Source: Asterochloris sp. CNOR1
Lineage: Eukaryota; Chlorophyta; Trebouxiophyceae; Trebouxiales; Trebouxiaceae
Length of the DNA stretch: 64,000 bases
Direction of reading: 5' to 3'
NCBI GenBank assembly: GCA_963969365.1
Contig: OZ017755.1
Span: 310,001-374,000 of the forward strand
Part shown: piece by piece, positions 35,101-47,400 of the stretch
How the letters are laid out: every line of letters starts with the position of its first letter
Position numbering within the stretch: the stretch's first letter is position 1
Program-made: the position numbers and the translations under genes
Notes under the pieces: model-generated
What the model saw: only the letters and a program-made list of their open reading frames with translations
What the model was told of the DNA's origin: nothing
Databases searched by the model: none

Positions 35101-35686
35101 TTGGTGCGACGCTGCTGATGGCAGGCAGCAACTTGCAACCCTGCGGGCTTGAGTCCACTGCAGAGGCTGCCAGATGCTTTGCATGTGCTGTGACTAAGCA
35201 TGGCGCTGCATGGCCTGAGCTGAGATCTTGGTCACCCTCCCTGCAGTCTGCGCTGCCATTTTTCTTGAAGGATGTGCTCATCATGCTGAGTTGCTGATGC
35301 TCTGATCCCCTCCTGCTCCCTTCCCTGCAGCCTGGTTCATCCACCGACCCATGCTGGTGCTGCCCACGTTGGTATTTGACAGCGGGGAGGAGACAGCAGT
35401 CTGGATGGGCCCAGATGGCAATGGGCCATGGATGCTGGCTTTTGAGGACCCTCAGGATGCAGCAGTCATGGTGAACCTCATTCGCCCTCTGCGCGAGCAG
35501 GGCGAGCTGGCATTTGATGTGGTCATGCGGCAAGTGGCCCCCAAGAAGTGGCTGCAGGACCTCACGGAGGGAAACAGAGTGCCAGCTGTCCTGCCCAAGA
35601 ACACCAATATCTTGGACGGCGACATGACTCTGCAGGACTTCACAGACAGGCTGCAGGACTTCTTTTTCCCCGGCACAGCGGTGTAG
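29127..35686 (+). CDS. LysM-domain membrane protein with duplicated C-terminal module, family unknown
   Basis: Not a protein I recognise. Exons: 29127-29270, 29364-29560, 29629-29712, 29880-29989, 30361-30574, 31068-31935, 32125-32298, 32502-33455, 33690-33848, 34175-34937 and 35331-35686; 4,023 nt, 1,340 aa. Residues 1-95 are very Arg/Gln-rich and acid-poor, like an organelle presequence. A LysM-like fold at about 147-192 reads LELVVEPGEDIAAFSTRLGI..VIEANGG then LQPGPLRFMVP, split by an intron inside the motif. An acidic run (EEEDVEEDMEEDVEEDMD) sits at about 206-223 and one TM helix (GLTRVSIFMAAVALSVHAV) at about 253-275. After it comes a long Ala/Gln-rich region holding two copies of a helical block plus a Trp-rich block (about 400-645 and 748-1000) and a third Trp-rich block at the C-terminus. 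The LysM suggests glycan binding. The end of exon 3 (weak donor TG|GTGGAG) and the first exon are the least certain parts. Confidence 0.75.
33959..33984. repeat. (AT)13 microsatellite
   Basis: Uninterrupted AT dinucleotide run in the intron between exons 9 and 10 of the LysM-protein gene. Confidence 0.95.
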
Positions 35687-35860
35687 ATGCCCTGCACATG
35701 CATGCCCTCTGCTTCAGAACTCATGCCGCCTGCCAAATGTGGCAGTATTTGCCAGGGCCATATGCCCAATATCAGGCTGCTTGCTGTGTGCCAATTTGAA
35801 TATTTGATTTGCTTTCAAGTACCAAGCTGTGCTGGCTCAGAGCAGGGATCTCAAGTATAA

Positions 35861-38800
35861 ATGGAGACCTCTCTGATCTCGTCAATCTGGTGGGGCACCC
35901 CACAATGTCAGACTGGAGCTTGTAGGGGTCCAGCCAGCACAGTGCCGCACCAGACAGCCCGTTCTGATGGTCCTTCCCAAAGGAACGAGAGGGACTCAGC
36001 ATCCTCAGGCGGTTCTGAGGACTCAGAGACTGTGCAATGCCAGTGGGCGACTTCAGACATGCAATCTTCACATCAGCCTACAAAACCACTTGCACCGTTT
36101 ACATCGACCATCAACAAGAAGGCATTGCAGGCGGCGGCCATCTTGGCACAGGAGAGCTGCAGGTGTGCCGCCTGTCTTCTGCTCATGCTCCTGTCCTTGA
36201 CCACTGCAGACTGACAAGGTCATCATTGCTGACAGGCCTGCACATCCTAGCTCTGGACGCTGCCATGCCCTTTGACTTTGAAGCAAGAGCCCAGCAGCAG
36301 ATGCAGTCGCAGCAGCATCTGCGGGTCGGCATCGTTGGCTTTGGAAAGTTTGGACAGTTCCTGGCGAGGCGCCTCATCGCCGCTGGGCACCAGGTGAGCT
36401 CCTCCAGCCGTGGTTGGTCAAGCTGTGCACCATGCTGCTGGGCACCAGGTGAGCTCCTTTGGGGCACCAGGTGAGCTCCTTTGCAGCCTGGTCAAGCCGT
36501 CCCCTCAGCAAGTCAGCACTTGTGAGCTGTGCATAGTGCATAGCCTTGGTCAGGCATTTGCTGCTGGGAGGGCCTCCGCCAGCCCCTTGATCACCCGAGC
36601 CGCCAGGGTCACGCAGAGGTGCTGGGGCAGTGCTCCCAGAGCAGCTGTACAGCCCAGTCAAGCCGTGCACCCCGCTTGCTGCTCAGACTACCTGGGCATC
36701 CTAAGCAGCTGCTTCAGCTCTTCATCAGTGAGAGCAGCAGTACCAGCATCTGTACATCTGCTTTGGACACCAAATGAATGGCACCAATGCTTATAACGTC
36801 TTGGCCAAAGCACAATTGTGCGCAGCACTTGTTGCGCTGCAGCCAAGGCAGTCAACCCCTACGTATAGAGACGGCAGTATCAATTTCCTCACAGACCCTT
36901 CCCAGGCCCTGCAGCTCCACAGCCCCATTATGCCCTAACAGGCGCATCCACTTGGCCTGTAGCTGCTAGCCACTGTGCGTGACGTCTGCAGCTTGCCCTG
37001 TCTCCTTCCCAAATGCCTCTCATTAGCATGCAGCCTGCCCTCAGGTGCTGGCTGCAGTAAATCCAACCAGTAGGATCTGCAGTTTACAGTCATCCAGATC
37101 CATCGCACCCACCTGCACCCTGCTCTGGCTGCAGGTGCTGGCCACGTCACGCGGCGACTACAGCGGACCAGCCGAGGCCATTGGCGCTGAGTTCTTTGGC
37201 GACATAGACGATTTTGCTGAGGAGCACCCCGACGTGGTCATCCTGGCCACCTCCATCCTCTCCACCGCTGCAGTGCTGGAGAGTCTGCCCATCGCACGCT
37301 TCAGGCGCAGCACCCTGTTTGTGGACGTCCTGTCAGTCAAGGAGTTCCCCAAGCAGCTGCTGCTGGACCGTCTGCCCAGGCAGGTAGGGTGGCGCATCTT
37401 GCGCCGTTTTTTGTTATGTGCTGCCCTGGATGACCTGCTATCAGGAGCCTGTATGAGGGGACGGGCAGGAATGCTGGGCTTGCCGGCTGATGCAGGAGAG
37501 GCGGGGCATACCTTGGCTGCTTTGCTTTGATAAAGTAATTTCAGGAAGCTTGTGTACGCGTGTGGCGGGTTTGCGTGCTTTCTAGCTGCTGCAGGTGGCC
37601 TGGCAGTCCCAACCAGGAATTTTTGCAAGAGTCCTCGTTGCAGCAGATTGAGGCGCCTGTGACTGGGCCAGGGCTCTGCTGTGCGCTGATGTTTTGATAC
37701 CTGCTGCCGGGCAGCTGGGCTGGGCCTGTGCTGCCCTGCTGAGTCATCCTCTGCTCAGATACTGAAAGGCATGGTGCCCGACCGAGCACTGCAAGCCACA
37801 AAGGGCTGTTGCTGCTCTGATGGACAGGTGAAGGAGCCTGTGCCAGTCAGCACTCGACACTCAATCAGTGAGCTGCAGTGTGAGACAGATGCAGAGGCGG
37901 TCGGCCTGCTGGTGTGTCGCACCGCCGTCAGGGGTATTCCTCCCGCTGTCCGGAGAGTCAGTGCCCCTCCTGTGCCTGCAGATGGACGTCTTGTGCACGC
38001 ACCCCATGTTTGGGCCGGACAGCGGCAAGGGCAGCTGGGTCGACCTGAACTTCATGTTTGAGAAGGTCCGCGTTGGGGAGGACCCTCGGCGGCAGGAGCG
38101 CGTTGAGACTTTCCTGCAGGCAAGTCCTCACCACAGTCTGGCCACCTCTCTACAGTCCGGCCCCTCTCTGCAGTGCAGCTCCTCTCTGTGCCTAAGGCCT
38201 TGTGCTGCCTGCTGCTTGGCCCTGTCTTGCCCCATTGAGGCTGGCAGACTTTGCCGTCATGATCTCCTCGCTGGCATGTTGGCTGGCCTGATCTAAGTAC
38301 GTGCCAGGCTTGGCAACCGCCAGCAGTGCCTTCACACAGGCTGCCATCGAACTCCTGTGGACCGCCCTGCACCTGTATGCATCGCTGCACAGGTCCAGCG
38401 TGTTTGCTGTGCAGCAATTGCACAGGAAGCCTTGCCCTCTGGGCTGTACAATGCACAGCAGTGCAGCCTGGCACTTGACTTTCTTGACCGTAATGTATCC
38501 CCCGCGAGCCGCCCCTGCGCAGAACATCTTGGCGCCCCCTGACCTGAGCTGACCAGTTCCTGTCATCCCTGCTGTGCAGTTCTTTGCTCAGGAGGGCTGC
38601 AACATGGTGGAGATGACCTGTGAGGAGCACGACAGGCAGGCTGCCAGCACCCAGTTCATCACCCACACAGTCGGCCGCATTCTGGGGACGATGGACCTCC
38701 AGGTGAGGCCCTGCAGCCTTGGTAACAGGAGCTACCCACCTGTGTGCAGCGCTGCATGCGCATGTGGCCCCTTGGCTGGCAGCTGCAGCCTGCAAGCTTA

Positions 38801-39937
38801 ACTGCCCATGCATGTGTATCGTTGCATGCACATGCTGCCTCTGCAAGTGGCAGCGGTAACGTGTTCTCTTGATGTTCTGGTCAAGTAGTCAGTTCTTCAC
38901 ACTTCTCCCCATCCTGAAGACCCAGCTCCTGCAGTCTTGCCAGAGCCGGCAAGTTTGCTGATCTGACTGTGCACCAAGAGGCCGGTTTGCTTCGGCCCCC
39001 TGTTGACCTGCCCCTCACCTTGCTGCAGCCGTCGTCCATTGACACGCGTGGCTTCAAGTCACTGCTGGACCTCGTAGACAACACCACTCACGACTCCTTT
39101 GACCTGTACTACGGTCTCTTCATGTACAACCAGGTCGGCTCTCCAGTTTTGAGTGTGTAGCAGATTGAGCCAGGAGCCAGGACAGGCATGCTGGCTGCCT
39201 GCGCACAGCTGCTGCCTGATGGCCAGTGGGCTTCACTGCCCTGCCTCTGCACAGCTGCTGGCTGTTCATGACCTATTGGGGACCAGCAACTGCCTGCGTA
39301 CCACTATGAGGGCCGTCGGCCAGCAGAGGTCTGGGCACCTGCAAGGCTGGGAATAGAGCCAACAGGCACCACTGCCTGCCTATGAGCACCTGCAAGGCTG
39401 GATTACAACCCCACCTGGGATCACTCCTTAAGCCTTTCAAGCTGGTTGCTGGCAAGAGCCAGCAGGGGCCCCTGCCTGCCTCTGGGCTGCACAAGGGAGG
39501 CGGTGGGGAGCATGGCCTGTCCCTGCACAGCTGTGGGCTGATGGCAGGGAGCCACCTTGGCCTCATGGCAGTCTGCAGCTTTCTTGTTGTCCAACCTGGA
39601 CCTAAGCTAACATCATGTCTGTGCTGTGCAGAGTGCCACAGATGAGCTTGAACGCCTGGAGCAGGCGTTCAATGAAGTCAAGAAGCACCTCCTGGGACGA
39701 CTGCACCACCTGGCACGCAAACAGATCGGCTTCCACCCAACCTCTGATGCTGGCCCCAGGCCCTTGCAGCTGCCAGAGCACTTAGGCCAGGCAGCAGAGG
39801 AGCAGCCGCCTTCCGCTGCAGCGCAGCTGTTGCATGGCCACGGAGTCGCAGCAAATGGCACAAACGGAGGCATCAGTCTGTGGGATCAGGCCAGTGAAGG
39901 GGAGCTAGGGGATAGAACATTCAAAACCCTGGAATGA
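35861..39937 (+). CDS. TyrA: Arogenate dehydrogenase (plant-type TyrA), plastid
   Basis: NADP-dependent oxidative decarboxylation of arogenate to tyrosine, last step of plastid tyrosine synthesis. Exons: 35861-36162, 36210-36393, 37135-37383, 37982-38119, 38580-38702, 39029-39133 and 39632-39937; 1,407 nt, 468 aa. Residues 1 to about 110 (METSLISSIWWG.., Ser/Thr/Gln-rich) look like a transit region. LALDAAMPFDFEARAQQQMQ then leads into the nucleotide-binding LRVGIVGFGKFGQFLARR. Other blocks: VLATSRGDYS (Arg typical of NADP use), DVLSVKEFPKQLLL, VLCTHPMFGPDSGKGSW (catalytic His), MTCEEHDRQAASTQFITHTV, DTRGFKSLLDL and FDLYYGLFMYNQ. The last about 60 residues are low complexity. Intron 4 uses a GC donor (CAG|GCAAGT). 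The plant arogenate type is preferred over prephenate dehydrogenase from the DAAxPFDxEAR lead and HPMFGP context. A TATAA lies directly before the first ATG, so a later start is conceivable. Confidence 0.93.
36382..36475. repeat. Tandem copies of the TyrA exon-2 donor junction
   Basis: The exon end plus donor GCTGGGCACCAG|GTGAGCTC at 36382 is repeated at 36437 and, shortened to GGGGCACCAGGTGAGCTCCT, at about 36461. Each copy keeps a canonical donor. Confidence 0.85.
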
Positions 39938-40531
39938 TTGCTTCCCCCCTTATACATCCATAAGCTAAGGCCCCCTCCCCTCTCCATGATGTGCTGCTTT
40001 GCCAACCAGCCAGTCAGCGTCAGTAAGGCCCAGTCCCGTTCCAGCTGCCCACAGAGTCTGCGTGGGGCGGCCGAACTCATTCGCTATCAGGAACTTCCCG
40101 CTGCAAGTGTTCTTGGAATGACCATGCAAAACGATCCTGAGTGTTGTGAATGTTTCTTGCATGACTGCCACCAACCGAGACAGCGTGCTGTAAGCTGCAG
40201 GAGCCAGCAGCAATGTTGCACTCTAACTGCATGCGAGGACCCTCTATGCAATAGCTGGGGCTCTACCAGCAGGCTTTTATTTGAACAATTCATGTGCTGC
40301 AGGCTGGCCACTGCCTCTGATGCTGCTTGGGCGACGTTGGTCTGTAGCCACTTCCAACACTCTGGAAGAGGGCAAGCAGACTGCTCCCAGGTTTGTGACA
40401 TAGCATAGAAGAGGTCAAGAATTTTCGGTCAATTTTGCAGATCTCGAATGTCTGGCCGCAACTCTTCCCAGTTGTTCGTAGGCTTGGCACGGAGTCCGCC
40501 AGCACACAGTACATAGCTCGTTTGACTCACA
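39938..40531. other. Intergenic region, TyrA to IPI3
   Basis: TyrA 3' region and the upstream region of the next gene. Minus-strand ORFs here (up to 104 codons, 40087-40401) have no family features. I see no gene or RNA signature. Confidence 0.5.
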
Positions 40532-43500
40532 ATGGCAGCTGGCTTGCACCAGCAGATAGCTCTGGTAGCATCCCCAACAGATGGAGCAGCCCTGACAGCC
40601 TGGTGAGCCACATGCCATGGCAATGTTTGATGCACAACTCTTCAATTCCTACATTCCTTGCCCCACATGCAGGGATGTAAGGACAGGGACCCTAGTCGCA
40701 ACCTGGAAGGGCAACAGCTGCAACAGGAACTGCCTGAGCCTGGTGGGCAGGGACTATGTTGCAGCAGCACAGACGGGCAAGGGCTCGCTCCACTTCTGGA
40801 CCTGGCACAAGGTCGGCGCAGACCTGTCCTCCAAGGGTCCATGGTCCATGTGCCAATGCACTAATCTTGAGAGCCTGTTTTTGTGATGCTGCGCACAAGC
40901 AAACGGCAAGTTTTGCTCAAATCTTCAAACATGTGCATAGTCACAACCCCCTGGACAGCAGTTGCAGTCAGGGCTCCCTGTCTGCGCACAGACACTGACC
41001 CCATCACCCTGCTGGAGCAGGTGGCAGAGCTGGGCTCCACCCGGCCTGCTCGTCCTGCATGAATGCTTGTCCTGCAGCAACAGCCGCTGCACCCGTTGTG
41101 GTCAATCAGGGCCCTGACCCAGCCTGCCTGCCCGATTGAACCATCCCCTGCATCTGCAGGATCAGCTGCTGCAGCGCAGCTTCACGCTGGAGCCCATCAC
41201 AGCTGTGGTCGCCAGCCCAGATGGCAGCTTCGTGGCAGGCGGCGCCGCCTCAGGCACAGTCTACATCTGGCAGACCGGAACAGGGCGCCTCATGCGCAGC
41301 TGGCCTGCCCACTACAAGGCAGGCAGGGCCTACATGCGTCACATGTCTCTCTAGCTCGGCAGGGCTTTGCATGCATGCTGCCATCAGCAGTGTGCACTGG
41401 AATGCAGCCCCCTCCTGACATGCTCAAGCATCTGATCTGTCTGACAATGCTTCATCCTGTCACACTGAGGCTACTTGCATAACCGCCACCCACCAAGCCT
41501 TCAAGCCTGCAAAGAGGCATCTGCAGTGGCCTGGAGCAGTGGCCTGAGCCAGATCATGCCTGTCTGCAGACAGTGACAGCCCTGGTTTTCTCCCAGGACG
41601 GCAGCCTCTTGCTCAGTGGCGGGGAGGACACGGCAGCCCACTGCTGGACCTTGATGGAGCTCCTCGATGCTGAGGCACATCAGCCCGGCATGCAGCAGCA
41701 GCCCATCAACCCTAGGCACTCCTGGTGAGACCTGCTGCATGCAGTGTGGGCCCTCGATCTCAAACACAGCAACTCCCGGCAGCTGAACGGCCAGTGCCTG
41801 CTGGAAACAGCCACAGACCTGGTCACTACATGCTCTGCCTGCCACCTTGACAGCAGCAGGGTCCGTGCCAAATATGCCTGTGTCTCGCCCTGCATGCAGG
41901 TCGCAGCACACGCTGCCTGTCACAGACATCCATGTGGGAGCAGGGCAGCTCAATGCCATTGCCATCACAGCCTCTCTGGACAGGACCTGTAGGGTGTGGA
42001 GCATTGCGCAGGGTACGCAAGCCCCAGACACAGAGACAGATGGATGCTTGATCAGGCACACCTCTGCCTTGCTCTCTGGGCTGCATGTCGACCCAGCACG
42101 CAGCTGAGGTGTCAGCCAGCAGTGGCCTGCTTGGTTCCATGGATGAGGTACATGGCAGCACGGCAATCTCCATTGCAGGCATGTCTGCAGTTAACATCCT
42201 GCTGCAGAGTGCCTGCGCTGCCCGCCTCAACAAGCTGGAGCTTGACTGGCTGCCCTTCGCCTTCGGGCATGTTGCAGTGTATGCCCATTGCAGCAGCCCC
42301 TGGTGTCCCCTCATGCTCAAGGTTCTATGGTATCCACACCTGTGCAATGCCTTCTGCAGGTACCCTGCTGCAGACATTCACATTTGAGTCGGCTCTGCGC
42401 GCGGTTACAGCGGACCCAGGGGAGCACACCCTTTATGCGGGAGCAGTGGACGGCTGCATCTTTGCCGGCGACCTCATACCTGGCAGCAGCAGGCCTGAGG
42501 CAGCAGGTGGCCCCATGCAGAGCTCCAGCGCGCCAGTAAATTGCTTGGCCTGCACCCCTGATGCTACACAGCTGGTGGCAGGTGAGGAGGACCCTAGTCG
42601 CTTGGACATGCTTTGTCCTGCTGAGCTTAAAAAGAAGCTGACAGATCAAGGCTGCTCCAGCTACTTTTGCCAGTGAGAGCTGTATGGGCTGTGCTTGCTG
42701 CCATCATGGCCGACTGCATGAAGTCTTCAACGTCTTGCGGCATTTGTAGAGCCAAGGCCATGCAGGGCTGCAGACCCGTGACTGTCTACGACATCACACA
42801 GCAGCAGGGGTGCAGCCGAGTCCAATGCCCACCTGCAGGCTGTGAGGACGGCGCTCTGGTGGTGTGGGACCTGCCCACCCGCCAGCCTGTGAGGACTCTG
42901 CAGATGCCTGCTAAGGGACCCATCTCAGCAGTGCTTGTCATGGATCGCCCAATGTTCCTCCCAGGTCAGTCTGTGGCAGATGCAACCCTCGAGCGTCCTC
43001 CTGAAACCGATTGGGACCTGTCTTCAGCCGAGGATCTCTGGCAGGAGCTTGTGCGAGGCATGCAAGTGTGGTCTTCCAAAGCTTTTGAACATGCTGATCT
43101 TGCACATAAGTGAGCTGCATTGCAGGCAGGACTCAGCTGGGCATGCCCTGCAGGGTCTAAGGCGGGCAGCAGAGGCTTGGCAGGGATTTCAGAGCCTGGA
43201 AGCAGCTCGCTTCTGGCATTGGGAAGCGCCAGCAGCAAGGGGCCGCAGCGCGCCCAGCCGCTAGCCCCCTTTCAGAAGTACATGAGCGGCTCCCCCAGTG
43301 ATGCTGTGCCCGTGCTGCTGGATGGAAGCCTGCCCTACAGGTGGAGCCAGCCCAGACATGGCCTTGCCTGCAGGGTGTTGCAGGGTGCTGCACCTGCATC
43401 CTGTCAGAAGCGTTCTGCTGGCTACCTGCGGTCTTGCCTGCAGGGTGTTGCAGGCTGCTGCACCTGCATCTTGTAGAAAGCGTTCTGCTGGCCACCTGTG

Positions 43501-43867
43501 GTACTGCCTGCAGGGTGCCACAGCTGTTGCAGTGGCATCTGCCCTGCCTGGAGGCAGGCAATGCTCCTCGGCAGACCAGTGTGCTGTCTGCAGGGGCATT
43601 GTGCAGGAGTCTGGCCTGGCCGGCTTGGTGTCTGGCAGCGTGGGTAGCAAGCCTGGTGGTAGCATCCCAGCAGCATCAGCAGCCCATGGGCCAGCGGCAG
43701 GCGCCACCAGCGCTGCTAAGGTGCTGCAGCAGCAGAACGACCAGCTGCAGGCCAAGTTGGAAGAGGCACTGGATGCGGCCAACAGCTGGAAGTCGCTGCA
43801 TGGCAAGCTGCACCAGTTCTGTGTGCAGCAGCTCCTCTCCACCGGCCAATTTGGAGCAGCCACCTGA
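40532..43867 (+). CDS. IPI3: WD40 protein Ipi3/WDR18 (Rix1 complex, 60S ribosome assembly)
   Basis: WD40 subunit of the Rix1/PELP1 complex that processes ITS2 and matures pre-60S particles in the nucleus. Exons: 40532-40602, 40673-40811, 41160-41318, 41570-41724, 41900-42012, 42360-42581, 42839-42964, 43154-43340 and 43594-43867; 1,446 nt, 481 aa. The start exon MAAGLHQQIALVASPTDGAA is a 71-nt exon found by joining into AWDVRTGTLVATWKGN. WD strands follow: ITAVVASPDGSFVAGGAASG, VTALVFSQDGSLLLSGGEDT, LPVTDIHVGAGQ, AITASLDRTCRVWSIAQG, YAGAVDGCIFAGDL and EDGALVVWDLPTRQPVRTLQ. After a Ser/Gly-rich linker comes the family's C-terminal coiled coil (KVLQQQNDQLQAKLEEALDA..LHQFC). The repeat order and the coiled-coil tail match animal WDR18. 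Intron 3 has a GC donor (AAG|GCAGGC). Confidence 0.9.
43360..43525. repeat. 70-bp tandem repeat in the last IPI3 intron
   Basis: Units beginning CTTGCCTGCAGGGTGTTGCA at 43363 and 43433 and a partial third at 43503 (ACTGCCTGCAGGGTGC). Each unit contains CCTGCAG and CTGCACCTGCAT, i.e. decoy acceptor-like sequences. Confidence 0.85.
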
Positions 43868-44437
43868 CGTCAGTCAGTCCCCATCACTCCCTAGCCTAGA
43901 TGCCCCCCTCTCTCCCGCCTGAGTTCCAATGCCGTGAGAACCCACGCATGTCACAGTATGTGCAGTACCAGTGGGCTGCGTGCCAATTGCAAACTGTCCA
44001 GTGGAAGGACCTTCATCAAAAACGCAGGCATAAACCACTAGTATGCGGTGCCCGTTGGCTGTAGGCTGATCCCCAGAGAGAGCTGTCAGCAGAAGGACCT
44101 TCTGAAGCAACATACAAGTAAGACAACGTCTACTTGCTCAATTGTGTCACCAGCAGCTTAGCAGCAGGTGAACAAGCGGTTTGTGAGGCAGAAGATACCT
44201 GCTCACGCAGCAGCAAGCTGCTTTCCGTCTAGGCGAGGGTTTCAGCTGCCCTTGACTTTGAACTGTCCCCTTGAGCAGCCATAGCCAGCACAGGCACAGT
44301 CAGAGGCTGGGCAGCTGCACCAGATCCGTGGCGGTTTCAGCAGAGCGCGTCGGGACCTGCTGTGTCCTCAACAGCCGGACCCTTGACCAAGCTCATGAGC
44401 AGCTGATGGGGCCAAGGGGCCATGAGCAGCCACAGCA
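43868..44437. other. Intergenic region, IPI3 to 7TM gene
   Basis: Holds the IPI3 3' UTR and the 5' region of the next gene. A minus-strand ORF at 43874-44113 (79 codons, starting MLLQKVLLLTALSG) is the only protein-like stretch; I do not call it a gene. Confidence 0.45.
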
Positions 44438-47400
44438 ATGAGTACCCCATTCAAAGTTGTACAAGTAAGAGAGAGTCATGAAGCGTGCCACAGCAGGCAC
44501 ACGTACTGTCTCTGTTGCAGCACATCCACGCCGGCTAGTGCCTGCAGGGCTTTGACTACGCCTGCATTGGGGGCTCAGGTGAGCAGGCTTGCATCATTAT
44601 GAGCACCCGTTCCACGATTTCATCATCTCAGCAAGGCAATTAGCTGCAGAGGCAGCGTCAGGGATCACTCTCTCAGCCTGTATGTCATGCTGCTGCCTGA
44701 GGCATCGCGCTGTGGATGCAGGGGCCGTCTTTGTGGTATGCATAGTTGGGGCGATCTATGCTTGCCCCTGCCGGCGCACCAGCAGAAAAGATGAGGTCGC
44801 CACAGAGTTCAATGGCCTCTGGAAGGCCAGGGTGTTTCTTCAAATGGTTGGAGCACTGTGGGCGGTGAGCATCTTCTGTTGCGCCATTCTCAAGGGCGGC
44901 AATCTCCCCAAATGTCAGGCCTGGCAGGCCACAGCATGCTGAGCAGCTGCCCTAGCTGCATGCAGTGCTGCAGGGCTATCCCGCTGCAGCTCTTCGCAGC
45001 ACTGAGAGCTAGGTTTCGGGAGGTCAGGAGCGCAGCCTTGACAACCTGTCTGGCTGCCCCTGCAGCTTGCGCAGATCCTGAGGCTAGACGCACTCTGGGT
45101 CCCTGAAGGCGTCATCTTTAGGAGCAAGCCTGACGTCACAGGCTGGACACGCAATGGCGTGCTCTGCCGGATCTACCTCACGCTGTCCCTGGGCATCCTG
45201 CACCCGCTCTTCCTGTGCACAGCGCTGCTGTTATGCAGGAGCTCTCTCAGGTACTGCAGTCCTTGAGCACTGCTGGTCCCAGGTGCCCGCAATCAGGGGC
45301 CAAGGTCCAGCTTCCGTTGCAGCTCCATGCCCCTGCAACTCCCACTCTGCGATGCCAACATGTCGTGCCTGGCCCTGCTCATGTGCATGTTGAGGTGCAA
45401 TGGGACCCTCAATTCTGCTCCTGGCAGCAGTGTGCGGGGCACTCCCCATTGCTCATCGGTGGCCCATCTGGTGCGCTGCATGACCTCAGACTCTGTCAGG
45501 GGCCTGTCAAGGGGCTTACTGTATAGGCTGTAGGGGTGTGCAGGTCCATAAGAAACACATGGCCCCCTTGCTGAAGACTGCCTGCCAGTTTGCAGCTGCC
45601 AGGAGCCCAGCCCAACAGCGCCCATTACCATTCCAGGTGCACACCGACTGCCTGCAAAGCCGTTATCATCCGATTATCGTTCCTGCAGGCGGCAGAAGGC
45701 TGAGGCGAACTGGACCAACACCAAGGTGCTGGGCTGCGCCCTGCTGCTCACAATACCCGTAGGCCTGTGCCAGGCAGCCGTGGCTTGGGCCAGCAGCTTC
45801 TTCCCCAACAACAATGCATGGCAGAAGCAGGCAAACTCGGTTCTGCACTACCTCTTTGCGCCCTTCACCCTGGCTGATACAAGCGTCTGTGGTCCCCGAT
45901 ATGGCAAGTGAGTACCGTTTGTGCCGCTCGTTTTGCAGCCGCAGAGGTGCTGCTAGCAGCATGCTGCATGCCTTGGCGCCTTCCTTCACCCTGGCTAAGC
46001 ACAGCGAGCTTGCAGTCCTTGATGCAGTAAGTGGTTTGTCCATGTTGTGCTGCTCTGCGGTGTGCATCTGCAGAGGCACTGCTTGCAGGCATCCAGCACC
46101 AGACTGCCCGCTGGCTTGTCGCTGCCTGGCACATGTTCCTGAGCAGGGCCTTGTGCCCAGCTGGCGCTTCTGCTGCACAGCACGCCTAGCAGACCTGAGC
46201 TGACTGGGAGATCCTTGCCCTCTCAAGAACCCACAGTTCCCTCCCCAGTGCAGGTGCGCATGCAGGCTTGCTGCTCGTCCTGGCAGGCTTGGATGACTCA
46301 ATCCTGCAGCCCTCCATGGGCAGCCCTGCCAGCGCCAACTGCATGTCGCAGCAGGCTGGCATTCCCCGAGCTACAGGTTGCCGCAAGCGTCTCACTAATC
46401 TGCTTCATCCCTGCCCTGCAGCTGCGCCGTCTGCATCTTCCCGGCCGTGGGGGACATTGTCTCGGTCATCTTCTCGGTGCTGTACCTCTTCTTGTTTTGG
46501 CGCACCACCCGGCGCATGTCTGCTGCCATCATCAACAAACGCATGCACCTCCGTCTCCGACTCTTCCAGTTCAGTGCCATGTCTGGTGAGCTTGAGGGGC
46601 CCTGTGTGCTAGGGGACAATGCTCTTTGCCTTGTCTGGCAGATCGCTAGCCAGACAGTCGGAACAAGCTGCCCGTCTTCAATTGCAATGACCCTTCCTTT
46701 GCTCATGCACTCGCCATGCAGCTGAATGCCATGGATGTTCTTGCCTTTAGCCTTGCCTGCGGCAGAGGAGGCCTATTCCTTTCATGCTCTGACTGGGCTG
46801 TTGTCCGGGCTTGGCCATGTCAGCTGTGCGCACCAGGGGGAGCATGTCTGGCAAGTTGCTGTGCACCTGAGGCCTGCTGCTCTGTTGTTGGGGCCTGCTG
46901 CTCTGCAGTTGGTGCATCATCTGCTCCTACCAGGCTCCCCTCAGCTAGTCAGTGTGGGCCCTCCTGCTCTTGCAGGCATAGTCATTGGTGAAATATGTAG
47001 AACTGTCACACTGGTCTCCAGTCCCTACCACTGGCCTTTTGAAATCCTCTGGATTGTGTACTGGCTCAGCATCTTGGTCATCATCATGAGCTTCACTGGG
47101 CTCTTAGTGCTCCTCCCCAACTGGGATACCATCAGGGCACGACAGGTGCGCTATCTGTGTACACTCATGTTGCTCTGCCGTCACTGGTTCACCCAAGGTT
47201 GCTGGATGTTTTGCATGCCTGGGCGGAATGCCATCCAGCAGTGCTGTACATCACGCCTTTTGCAGCATTGGCGTATCTGCTCTCCCTGCAGAACCTGGGC
47301 TGCATGACCTTTGCTACTCTGGCATGCAGGCGCACCATAAGCATTCGCGGTCTGATGACCAAGAGATGGGCTCAATGGAGGCCAGCAATGGGAAGCTGGG

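Noticed and set aside
40087-40401. 104-codon minus-strand ORF between TyrA and IPI3
   Set aside because: Composition looks random (many Cys/Trp/His) and there is no recognisable domain.
40617-40680. ATG at 40617 as the IPI3 start (MAMFDAQLFNS)
   Set aside because: It lies in the intron and its frame does not lead into WDVRTGTLV; the exon 40532-40602 gives the expected WD-protein start in the right phase.
43874-44113. 79-codon minus-strand ORF with a hydrophobic start
   Set aside because: Lies in the 3' flank of IPI3; no splice partners and no family motif, so not called as a gene.
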